A stretch of 10,357 nucleotides of DNA. Origin: an uncultured Clostridia bacterium (GTDB lineage Bacteria > Bacillota > Clostridia > TANB77 > CAG-508). The notes beneath the pieces were generated by a model. That model was not told the origin of the DNA and did no database searches. It saw nothing but the letters and a program-made list of their open reading frames with translations. Both the position numbers and the translations under genes were made by a program. Shown one piece after another: positions 5,541 to 10,357 of the stretch (position 1 is the first letter of the stretch; the number at the start of each line of letters is the position of its first letter). The DNA lies in assembly GCA_947624925.1 (NCBI GenBank), contig CANQMG010000052.1:1-10357 (forward strand), read 5' to 3'.

Positions 5541-5813
5541 ATGAACAAACATGAATGTAAAAAATATATAACCAGAGCTTATAATAGGCTAGTAATTCAA
5601 TCAAAAAGTATGAATCCAGAAAATTTAGCAATCGAAATGGATAGAGTAATAAAAAGTGAAAGTAAAATTTACACAGCTTATGCAAAACTTGCTATACATA
5701 ACTTAAATAAAAGTGCAACTAAAATTACAGCAAAACAACTGATGGCACAAATAGATGTAATTCCTAAAATATATAATCAAACAGATGTCATAATTAAAGC
5801 CAATGAATTGTAA
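5541..5813 (+). CDS. Hypothetical protein, 90 aa
   Basis: Unrecognised. ATG at 5541 follows GGAGG (5528-5532) at the usual distance; an in-frame ATG at 5526 overlaps that ribosome site and is less likely. The product is almost wholly helical, soluble and basic (CKKYITRAYNRLVIQSKSM, AYAKLAIHNLNKSATKIT, KQLMAQIDVIPKIYNQ), with one Cys and no obvious motif. It lies directly after a terminator and upstream of the serine recombinase genes in the same direction. No separate promoter is evident. A role as an accessory protein of the recombination module is possible only by association. Confidence 0.65.
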   Translation: MNKHECKKYITRAYNRLVIQSKSMNPENLAIEMDRVIKSESKIYTAYAKLAIHNLNKSATKITAKQLMAQIDVIPKIYNQTDVIIKANEL

Positions 5814-5850
5814 GAATTAAATATATTTTTTTATTTTTATTCATACAATT
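5806..5850. repeat. 12-bp inverted repeat between two small genes
   Basis: AATTGTAAGAAT (5806-5817) and ATTCATACAATT (5839-5850) pair at 11 of 12 positions around a T-rich loop. The left arm overlaps the stop codon of the 90-aa gene and the right arm ends just before the ribosome site of the next gene. It could be a processing hairpin or an operator; no T tract follows, so it is not a standard terminator. Confidence 0.5.
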
Positions 5851-5869
5851 TAATGAGGTGAGTTTGATT

Positions 5870-6097
5870 ATGAAAATTATTGAAGAAAAAGATGTATTGT
5901 TAGGAAATCAAAAATATATTTATAGAAAAGATACCGATGGTAACGAAACACTATCAAGAAATGAAGTATTTAATAATAAAAATATAGAAATTATATTAAA
6001 AAATACTCCAAATCAACATACTAAAGAAGTTGAGAAATTTATAACAGATATATTAAGTGACTTATATATACAAAGGCAAATAAAAAAATTAAGTTAA
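5870..6097 (+). CDS. Hypothetical protein, 75 aa
   Basis: Unrecognised small protein, acidic and helical at the end (EVEKFITDILSDLYIQRQIKKL) with a charged N-terminal region (MKIIEEKDVLLGNQKYIYRK). TGAGGTGAG (5854-5862) lies eight bases before the ATG at 5870; an in-frame GTG at 5858 is part of that site. Small proteins of this size often precede large serine recombinase genes on Firmicute elements, but I cannot match this one to a family. It is 64 bp before the recombinase gene, with a promoter and dyad in the gap, and may be translated from the same message. Confidence 0.62.
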   Translation: MKIIEEKDVLLGNQKYIYRKDTDGNETLSRNEVFNNKNIEIILKNTPNQHTKEVEKFITDILSDLYIQRQIKKLS

Positions 6098-6110
6098 ATT
6101 TTTTCTCAAA

Positions 6111-6152
6111 TTGAATTCTCTTTAATCTTAAAATACGATTTTAAGATAAGAG
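6111..6152 (+). promoter_or_regulatory. Promoter with overlapping dyad ahead of the recombinases
   Basis: TTGAAT (6111-6116), a 17-bp spacer and TACGAT (6134-6139) form a moderate promoter. A perfect dyad, ATCTTAAAAT (6125-6134), ACG, ATTTTAAGAT (6138-6147), covers its -10 box. Outer bases CTCTT (6118-6122) can pair with AAGAG (6148-6152), the start of the ribosome site AAGAGGGTG. A repressor could block transcription here, or in longer RNA the hairpin could mask translation. Serine integrase attachment sites also often lie beside the gene, so a recombination site is a third option. Confidence 0.5.
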
Positions 6153-6161
6153 GGTGGGATT

Positions 6162-7724
6162 ATGAAAAAAGTTGGTTGTTTATATAGAGTTTCAACATAC
6201 AAACAAGCGTTTAAAAATGATATTCCAGTTCAAAGAGAAGCTTGTAAAAAATTTATAAATAATAAAAAAAATTGGATAATTGAGAAAGAATACATTGAAT
6301 TAGGTGTATCTGGATATAAAACAAGTGAAAAAAAGAGAGATGCAATCCAAGAAGTAAAACAAGATGTTTTAGATAAAAAAATAGATATATTACTTGTTTT
6401 TATGTTTGATAGAATAGGTAGAATTGAAGAGGAAACACCATTAGTTGTTAGATGGCTTATAGATCAAGGAGTAGAAGTTTGGTCTGTAAATGAAGGACAA
6501 AGAACAATTAATAACAGGTATGATAAATTAATAAATTATATTACTTATTGGCAAGCCGAAGGAGAAAGTGAAAAAATATCTTTAAGAGCAACAGAAAGAA
6601 GAATTCAGCTGACAAAAGAAGGTATTTATATGGGAAATTATTCTCCTTATGGATATATTCTCGTTAAAAGTGATGAAATAACTAAAATTGGAAAAATAAG
6701 AAAAAAACTAGAAATATATCCTAAAGAAGCTAAAATAATAAACCTCATATTTTATTTTATAATTGACCTAGATTATGGAACAGATAAAATTGCTATTTAT
6801 TTCAATAAACATAATATAAAAAGAAGAAAAGAAAATATTAAATGGGAAAATAACATTATTTTAGAAATTGTAAGAAATCCAATATATAAAGGTTATGTTA
6901 CATTCGGCAAAAGAAATAAAACAAAAAATATGAATAAAAGAAATGATAGAAGTAAGTGGATTATGTCTGACAAGCCAAATAAAGAAATAATTATCATTCC
7001 AGAAGATAGATGGAACAAAGCTAATGCTATCTTAGATAAAAGAAGTAGAAAAGGTAAACGAGTATTAAGACTCTTATCTGGACTAACTAGATGTGGATAT
7101 TGCAAAGATTATATTGTTCCTAAAGGCAAAGGCAAATATATCTATATGATGTGTAAAGGCAAACAAAAAACAGGGTATTGTGAATATAAAGAAAATTATA
7201 GGTTAGATAAATTAGAAGAACTAGTCAACAATGAAATAAAAAAGTATTTAAAAACATTTAAAAAAATAGATTTAAGAAATATTGTGAAAAATAATAATGT
7301 AAAAATTAATAGAAGAAAAGAAAAATTATTACAAATTAATAAAAAGGAAGTTTACTTAAAAAATAGGTTGAATGAATTAAAAAGCAAAGTTGCAGATGTA
7401 TTAATACTAAATGATTTAAATTTAATAGAAAATATAGGTTCTGAAATAAAAAAAATACAGAATTTATTAAAGGAGCAAGGTTTATTAAAATTAAGATACG
7501 AAAATGAAATATTAGAGTATAATCAAAAAATAAATTCAATGCAAGAGCAAATACCTAATTGGATTGAAGAATACGATATTGCATCTTTAGACAAAAAGAG
7601 AATAATAGTGAATAAATTAATTGATAAGATTTACTTATATAATGATAGAATAGAAATTTGTATAAAATATCCGATCACCAAACTAATTGTCAAAGGAAAC
7701 AAAGATAATGAAGAAAAGAGTTAG
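6162..7724 (+). CDS. Large serine recombinase 1, 520 aa
   Basis: Site-specific recombinase that makes double-strand breaks through a 5'-phosphoserine link and exchanges strands by subunit rotation. Residues 1-~150: resolvase domain with Arg9 and nucleophile Ser11 (LYRVSTYKQ), Arg84 and Arg87 (FDRIGR), and the E-helix (GESEKISLRATERR). About 155-300: recombinase domain (YSPYGY, IVRNPIYKGYV). About 305-345: zinc ribbon with Cys311, Cys314, Cys331 and Cys340. About 375-480: Lys/Glu-rich coiled coil, as in integrases of the TndX/TnpX/phage type. ATG follows AAGAGGGTG at normal spacing. The size is typical and all expected parts are present. It overlaps the next recombinase gene by 17 nt, so the two are probably made together. 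The two share long identical blocks in the catalytic domain (EYIELGVSGYK, LLVFMFDRIGR, LINY.TYWQA), evidence of an old duplication. Confidence 0.95.
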   Translation: MKKVGCLYRVSTYKQAFKNDIPVQREACKKFINNKKNWIIEKEYIELGVSGYKTSEKKRDAIQEVKQDVLDKKIDILLVFMFDRIGRIEEETPLVVRWLIDQGVEVWSVNEGQRTINNRYDKLINYITYWQAEGESEKISLRATERRIQLTKEGIYMGNYSPYGYILVKSDEITKIGKIRKKLEIYPKEAKIINLIFYFIIDLDYGTDKIAIYFNKHNIKRRKENIKWENNIILEIVRNPIYKGYVTFGKRNKTKNMNKRNDRSKWIMSDKPNKEIIIIPEDRWNKANAILDKRSRKGKRVLRLLSGLTRCGYCKDYIVPKGKGKYIYMMCKGKQKTGYCEYKENYRLDKLEELVNNEIKKYLKTFKKIDLRNIVKNNNVKINRRKEKLLQINKKEVYLKNRLNELKSKVADVLILNDLNLIENIGSEIKKIQNLLKEQGLLKLRYENEILEYNQKINSMQEQIPNWIEEYDIASLDKKRIIVNKLIDKIYLYNDRIEICIKYPITKLIVKGNKDNEEKS

Positions 7725-9396
7725 ATGTTTATATAGGGTTTCAACTAAGAAACAAGGTGAAAAAGATGATATACCAATGCAAAGAATTTCTTGTACTGAT
7801 TTTATAAAAAATAAAGAAGATTGGATATTTGATAATGAATATATAGAATTAGGTGTTTCGGGTTATAAACTTAGTGAATCTGATAGAGATGTTTTACAGG
7901 AAATAAAAAAAGATGTATTAAAAGAAGAATTTGATGTACTACTTGTCTTTATGTTTGATAGAATAGGCAGAAGAGAAGAGGAAACACCATTTGTAGTTGA
8001 ATGGCTAATAGATCATAATATAGAAGTTTGGTCTGTTAAAGAAGGTCAAAGGAAAATAGAGAGCAGAGCTGATAAACTAATAAATTATCTTACATACTGG
8101 CAAGCTGGTGGTGAAAGTGAAAAAACATCAATAAGAGTCAGAGAAGCACAGGAACAAATGGCAGAGAAGGGAATACTAACTTATGGAGGAGAAAGAAATG
8201 CTCCTTATGGATATAAATTTATAAAAAGTGGTACATATACAAAAAAAGGAGTAGAACGACAAAAACTCATAAAAAATGATGAAGAAAAAGAAAATGCTTA
8301 TAGAATATATTATTTATATACTGTAATAGGTTATGGTATTGGAAGTATTGCAAAGATTTTTAATAATGAGCATATAAAAGCAAGAAGAGGAAAACTTTGG
8401 ACTAACTCAACTATAGCAAATATATTAAGCAATCCAATTTATATGGGGTATCCTGCATACAGTAAAAAAACATCAAGAAATATGTCATCAAGAAAGAAGC
8501 TTCCTTTTGAAGATTGGATACTACCCAAAAATAGAATTGAAGGATTAGCAATTGTATCAGAAAAAACATGGTATAAAGCTCAGGAAATTAGAAAAAGCAG
8601 AAATAGAAATGAAAATACAAAGTGCAGTAAGCCTGTGCAAACAAAATCTCCATTATTACTTATTGGAATGATCAAATGTGGAGAATGTGGCTATTCATTT
8701 ACTACATCTGAAAGTAAGAAGACTAAGAAAAATGGTGATATACAAAAATATATCTATTATAGATGTAGCAGCACAAGATTTACACATAATTGCTCATTAG
8801 AAAAGAAAAGTTATAAAAAAGAGGAACTTGAAGGACCTATTATAAATACTGTACTAAATTTTTTAGATAGTATGGAAAAAATTGATTTGTCAGAAGTGTT
8901 AAAGGAAGATATTTTAAATAATAATCAAAAGGAACAAAAAGAATTAATAAAGTGCAATCAAAAAATTATAGAATTAGAAAACAAGCTAATTGTTTTAAAG
9001 GATGAAGTTGTAAAGACATTAACTGGTAATAGTAATTTTTCGCAAGAATTGTTAAATGAATTAATTGAAAATACAAAAAACGAAAAGGAAAAAATAGAAC
9101 AAGAAAGAAAAGAGTTAAACAAAATAATTAACCAAAAAAATCTAAATCAACATGATGTCACTAATTTTAAAAATATGATTCCAGTATGGAAAAAAGAATT
9201 TACAAATGCGAATTTTGAAATTAAGAAGATGCTTTTATCAGAGATAATAAAAGAAATAAAAGTATTTAATAATAAAATAGAAATAGTTTTTAGAATTGAA
9301 ATTAGTAATTATAAAAGTATAATATATGATATTAATGATAAATTAAATACAAATTATTGTAAAATAATAGAAAATACAATATGTTTACAAAAATAA
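7708..9396 (+). CDS. Large serine recombinase 2, 562 aa
   Basis: Second full-length serine recombinase. Resolvase domain 1-~150 with Arg10 and Ser12 (LYRVSTKKQ), Arg85 and Arg88 (FDRIGR) and E-helix (GESEKTSIRVREAQ); recombinase domain ~160-300 (APYGYKF, ILSNPIYMGYP); zinc ribbon Cys324, Cys327, Cys353 and Cys362; coiled coil ~400-480; C-terminal tail with many Ile and Asn. ATG at 7708 was chosen because AAAGGAAAC is ten bases upstream and MKKRVRCLYRVS matches the start of recombinase 1; the in-frame TTG at 7687 has no ribosome site. It begins inside the last codons of recombinase 1, suggesting translational coupling. The C-terminal halves of the two differ much more than the catalytic domains, so they may recognise different half-sites, as CcrA and CcrB of SCC elements work as a pair. 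A terminator overlaps its stop codon. Confidence 0.95.
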   Translation: MKKRVRCLYRVSTKKQGEKDDIPMQRISCTDFIKNKEDWIFDNEYIELGVSGYKLSESDRDVLQEIKKDVLKEEFDVLLVFMFDRIGRREEETPFVVEWLIDHNIEVWSVKEGQRKIESRADKLINYLTYWQAGGESEKTSIRVREAQEQMAEKGILTYGGERNAPYGYKFIKSGTYTKKGVERQKLIKNDEEKENAYRIYYLYTVIGYGIGSIAKIFNNEHIKARRGKLWTNSTIANILSNPIYMGYPAYSKKTSRNMSSRKKLPFEDWILPKNRIEGLAIVSEKTWYKAQEIRKSRNRNENTKCSKPVQTKSPLLLIGMIKCGECGYSFTTSESKKTKKNGDIQKYIYYRCSSTRFTHNCSLEKKSYKKEELEGPIINTVLNFLDSMEKIDLSEVLKEDILNNNQKEQKELIKCNQKIIELENKLIVLKDEVVKTLTGNSNFSQELLNELIENTKNEKEKIEQERKELNKIINQKNLNQHDVTNFKNMIPVWKKEFTNANFEIKKMLLSEIIKEIKVFNNKIEIVFRIEISNYKSIIYDINDKLNTNYCKIIENTICLQK

Positions 9397-9413
9397 TAAA
9401 ATTGTATTTTTTT
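9371..9413 (+). terminator. Terminator of the recombinase genes
   Basis: AAAATACAAT (9371-9380) and ATTGTATTTT (9401-9410) are perfect complements, followed by TTT and then ATATT. The left arm lies within the last codons of recombinase 2. All pairs but two are A-T, so it may be leaky. Confidence 0.6.
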
Positions 9414-9438
9414 ATATTAGTTAAAAAGTTTGAAAAGT

Positions 9439-9464
9439 GTATATACAGTTACCCCCGTGTGTAC
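9439..9464. other. Candidate right junction of the element
   Basis: Peroxiredoxin similarity starts abruptly at 9448-9451, about 50 bp after the recombinase stop codon. Centred on that point, GTATATAC (9439-9446) and GTGTGTAC (9457-9464) form an imperfect dyad (six of eight positions), as serine integrase attachment sites often do. A gene interrupted right beside the integrase 3' end is the usual picture of an integrated element. The exact crossover and the left partner are not visible. Confidence 0.4.
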
Positions 9465-9567
9465 AACAGAAATGCTTGCATTTACAAAAGCACATACATA
9501 TTTTAAAAATTTAAACACAGAACTTTTAGGATTAAGTGTAGATAGTAATAGTTCACATGAAGTGTAG
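9448..9567 (+). pseudogene. Peroxiredoxin (AhpC/TSA, 1-Cys type) internal fragment
   Basis: The frame from 9448 reads TPVCTTE, LAFTKAH, FKNLNTELLGLSVDSNSSH, the conserved block around the peroxidatic cysteine of Prx6/AhpC-type peroxiredoxins (usual form DFTPVCTTEF...LGLSVDSN.SH). Only ~37 residues of a protein of more than 200 remain. Upstream codons (LKSLKSVYTV) do not match the W-V-I-L-F-S-H-P-A-D-F lead that the family has, and the frame ends in a TAG three codons after SSH. It has no start codon or ribosome site and cannot work. The 5' break coincides with the end of the recombinase cluster; the 3' break coincides with the left arm of an inverted repeat. Confidence 0.82.
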
Positions 9568-9642
9568 TAAAAATTACCAACAGAAAAAAGACAAGCAATC
9601 ACCTGTAATTTAATAAGATTTTGAGAATTATGCTACACTTCA
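9558..9642. repeat. 85-bp segment with 10-bp terminal inverted repeats
   Basis: TGAAGTGTAG (9558-9567) and CTACACTTCA (9633-9642) are perfect complements. The segment begins exactly where the peroxiredoxin fragment loses similarity, as an inserted miniature element or a decayed insertion sequence would. CA lies on both sides, a possible 2-bp duplication but too short to prove. Ends of the form TG...CA resemble IS3-type termini. No transposase remains. The peroxiredoxin sequence does not resume beyond it. Confidence 0.4.
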
Positions 9643-9675
9643 CAATTAATAATATGTAAAAAATTGACAATTTTG

Positions 9676-9704
9676 TTGTAATTTAGATATTTATAAAGTA
9701 TAAT
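9676..9704 (+). promoter_or_regulatory. Promoter of the 35-aa gene
   Basis: TTGTAA (9676-9681), 17 bp, and a perfect TATAAT (9699-9704). A TTGACA at 9664-9669 is closer to the -35 consensus but is 29 bp before the -10 box, so it is not its partner. The transcript should start near 9711, at the first arm of the leader hairpins. Confidence 0.65.
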
Positions 9705-9712
9705 GTATCTAT

Positions 9713-9744
9713 CCTTTTCATAAAGGAAATCTTTAATGAAAGGG
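9713..9744 (+). promoter_or_regulatory. Alternative hairpins over a ribosome site
   Basis: CCTTT (9713-9717) can pair with AAAGG (9722-9726). In the competing fold CCTTTTCAT (9713-9721) pairs with ATGAAAGGG (9736-9744), which contains the ribosome site AAAGGGGTG of the 35-aa gene. The folds exclude each other, so translation may be switched. This is inferred from base pairing alone. Confidence 0.4.
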
Positions 9745-9754
9745 GTGATGCTAT

Positions 9755-9862
9755 ATGACCAATGCAGAACTAATCTTGAAGTTAGTTGAAATGCTTGTTG
9801 AATCTGAAAAGAAACAACAAACAATGAATGCTAATGAAAAGAATGGTCAGAGCAAAGATTAG
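9755..9862 (+). CDS. Small protein, 35 aa
   Basis: A complete small gene: ribosome site AAAGGGGTG ends 8 bases before the ATG, and promoter and terminator frame it closely, which strongly suggests that it is real. The product begins MTNAELILKLVEMLVESEKK and then has a hydrophilic tail rich in Asn, Lys and Gln. The first ~20 residues make an amphipathic helix rather than a membrane span. No family is recognised. It stands alone as a monocistronic unit between the peroxiredoxin remnant and the gene at 10168. Composition is slightly less AT-rich than that of the recombinase cluster. Confidence 0.65.
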   Translation: MTNAELILKLVEMLVESEKKQQTMNANEKNGQSKD

Positions 9863-9877
9863 TACATAACTAATCAT

Positions 9878-9915
9878 AAAGGGGTAGTAACTTCCATTTG
9901 CTACTCCTTTATTTT
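9878..9915 (+). terminator. Terminator of the 35-aa gene
   Basis: AAAGGGGTAG (9878-9887) pairs with CTACTCCTTT (9901-9910) with one G-T pair; ATTTT follows. It starts 15 bp after the stop codon. Confidence 0.75.
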
Positions 9916-9926
9916 CTAACAAAACA

Positions 9927-9957
9927 AAAGAGATGCCTTCTTCCATTGCATCTCTTT
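9927..9957. terminator. Second hairpin, terminator-like
   Basis: AAAGAGATGC (9927-9936) and GCATCTCTTT (9948-9957) are perfect complements with an 11-nt loop. T follows on one side and A precedes on the other, so it could act in both directions or back up the preceding terminator. Its loop, CTTCTTCCATT, resembles the loop of the preceding hairpin. Confidence 0.55.
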
Positions 9958-9965
9958 CTAACTAT

Positions 9966-9995
9966 ATGACTTCTGCAGAACTTTAGTCATTTTTT
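9966..9995 (+). terminator. Third hairpin with six T
   Basis: ATGACT (9966-9971) pairs with AGTCAT (9985-9990), followed by TTTTTT (9990-9995). The loop contains the palindrome TTCTGCAGAA. It resembles a short terminator, the third in 120 bp. The left side also resembles the start of the 35-aa gene (see findings). Confidence 0.5.
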
Positions 9996-10075
9996 AAGCT
10001 ACCTATATTGTACTACGAAAAAATAGAATTGTCAAAGAATTTCAAAAATTTATGCTATCGAATTTTACACAAAAC

Positions 10076-10104
10076 TTGAAATTTATGTTAAATTATAATA
10101 TAAT
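10076..10104 (+). promoter_or_regulatory. Promoter of the gene at 10168
   Basis: TTGAAA (10076-10081), 17 bp and a perfect TATAAT (10099-10104). The start is expected near 10111, the first base of a dyad cluster. Confidence 0.75.
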
Positions 10105-10110
10105 TAAATA

Positions 10111-10150
10111 GATACTTTTGTATCGATACAATAAAATGCTATATTATAGC
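10111..10150 (+). promoter_or_regulatory. Operator-like palindromes at the transcription start
   Basis: TTGTATCGATACAA (10118-10131) is a perfect 14-bp palindrome, preceded by GATAC-TTTT-GTATC (10111-10124), which shares its left half, and followed by GCTATA-T-TATAGC (10138-10150). Their place just after the -10 box suits a repressor operator. The regulator is not in the window. Confidence 0.5.
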
Positions 10151-10167
10151 AGAATGGAGGATTTCCT

Positions 10168-10357
10168 ATGTTAAAACACTTTGTAGAATTTGTGTATCCT
10201 GCTGGCATCTTCTTCCATTATTATGAAAGGCACACAGGTGGGGAAGTCACAGAGCGGAAACATGAGCTGGTAACAGTTCCTGAAAGAGCTTTGGGCTATT
10301 GCTTTTACGATCAGGAGCAAATTGTTACTGATGACGGCGAGTTGCTTATAGGAAAAC
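10168..10357 (+). CDS. Hypothetical protein, N-terminal part (runs off the window)
   Basis: Open from ATG at 10168 to the window end (63 codons seen). GGAGG (10156-10160) is seven bases upstream, and a consensus promoter and palindromes precede it. The visible part begins MLKHFVEFVYPAGIFFHYYE and continues with polar, Glu-rich sequence (GGEVTERKHELVTVPERALG) containing no motif that I recognise. Codons use G and C in third positions far more than any other gene here, so it probably comes from a different donor than the recombinase cluster, perhaps a neighbouring mobile element of a gut Firmicute. Function unknown. Confidence 0.8.
   Translation, partial: MLKHFVEFVYPAGIFFHYYERHTGGEVTERKHELVTVPERALGYCFYDQEQIVTDDGELLIGK

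Noticed and set aside
6893..7539. Minus-strand frames of 70 and 67 codons
   Set aside because: Both lie wholly inside recombinase 1 and are Leu/Phe-rich reflections of its Lys/Glu codons.
6162..9396. Identity as the sigK skin element or its SpoIVCA recombinase
   Set aside because: Serine recombinases of this class also excise skin elements, but no sigK half-gene is present; the visible broken gene is a peroxiredoxin.
9664..9669. TTGACA as -35 of the small gene promoter
   Set aside because: It is 29 bp from the TATAAT; TTGTAA at 9676 has the correct 17-bp spacing.
9417..9824. Minus-strand frames at 9417-9602 and 9633-9824
   Set aside because: They run opposite to the peroxiredoxin fragment and the 35-aa gene, which have much better support.
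1..10357. CRISPR array, tRNA or rRNA genes
   Set aside because: No regularly spaced repeats with unique spacers, and no cloverleaf or ribosomal RNA sequence seen. The repeats present are single dyads or one direct pair.

Overview
The DNA is very AT-rich, with AGA and ATA codons dominating, Shine-Dalgarno sites of the AGGAGG type and many hairpin terminators. This points to a low-GC Clostridia-type Firmicute. No gene identifies the species. Apart from the last ~190 bases, most of the window looks like accessory DNA: recombinases, small orphan genes and a gene remnant.

Layout. (1) 1-296 has no gene. It holds a GC-rich hairpin, a promoter with a short hairpin-terminated leader, a 48-bp imperfect palindrome and a direct repeat. 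(2) 306-1968: a complete tyrosine recombinase, then a Spo0A-like response regulator whose promoter lies inside a 17-bp inverted repeat. (3) 2000-3790: a 43-residue basic protein on the minus strand, a 97-residue orphan, and a 336-residue minus-strand protein with a Cys4 motif that resembles DUF6076. (4) 3791-4115: a regulatory region without a gene, with a near-consensus promoter, two nested-hairpin RNA segments and a 26-bp operator-like dyad. (5) 4116-9396: one co-directional cluster. In order it holds an HTH protein, a 99-residue degenerate resolvase-like protein, a 31-residue membrane peptide (DUF3789-like), a 141-residue degenerate resolvase-like protein, orphans of 90 and 75 residues, and two full-length large serine recombinases that overlap by 17 nt. 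(6) 9397-9650: a terminator, then an internal fragment of a peroxiredoxin gene whose similarity starts abruptly beside the peroxidatic-cysteine codons. Its 3' side is cut by an 85-bp segment with 10-bp terminal inverted repeats. (7) 9676-9995: a complete 35-codon gene with promoter, alternative leader hairpins and three consecutive terminator-type hairpins. (8) 10076-10357: a consensus promoter and the start of a gene with clearly higher GC.

How it may fit together (inference): 4116-9396 looks like the recombination and control end of an integrated element. The paired large serine recombinases would act on its attachment sites, and the right junction would lie near 9440-9455 in a peroxiredoxin gene. 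The left junction is not visible. The most unusual point is four serine-recombinase-fold proteins in one cluster, two with intact catalytic residues and two that have lost the catalytic arginines, together with dyad operators and an HTH protein. The degenerate copies could be regulators or directionality partners of the active pair, but the sequence alone cannot show this.
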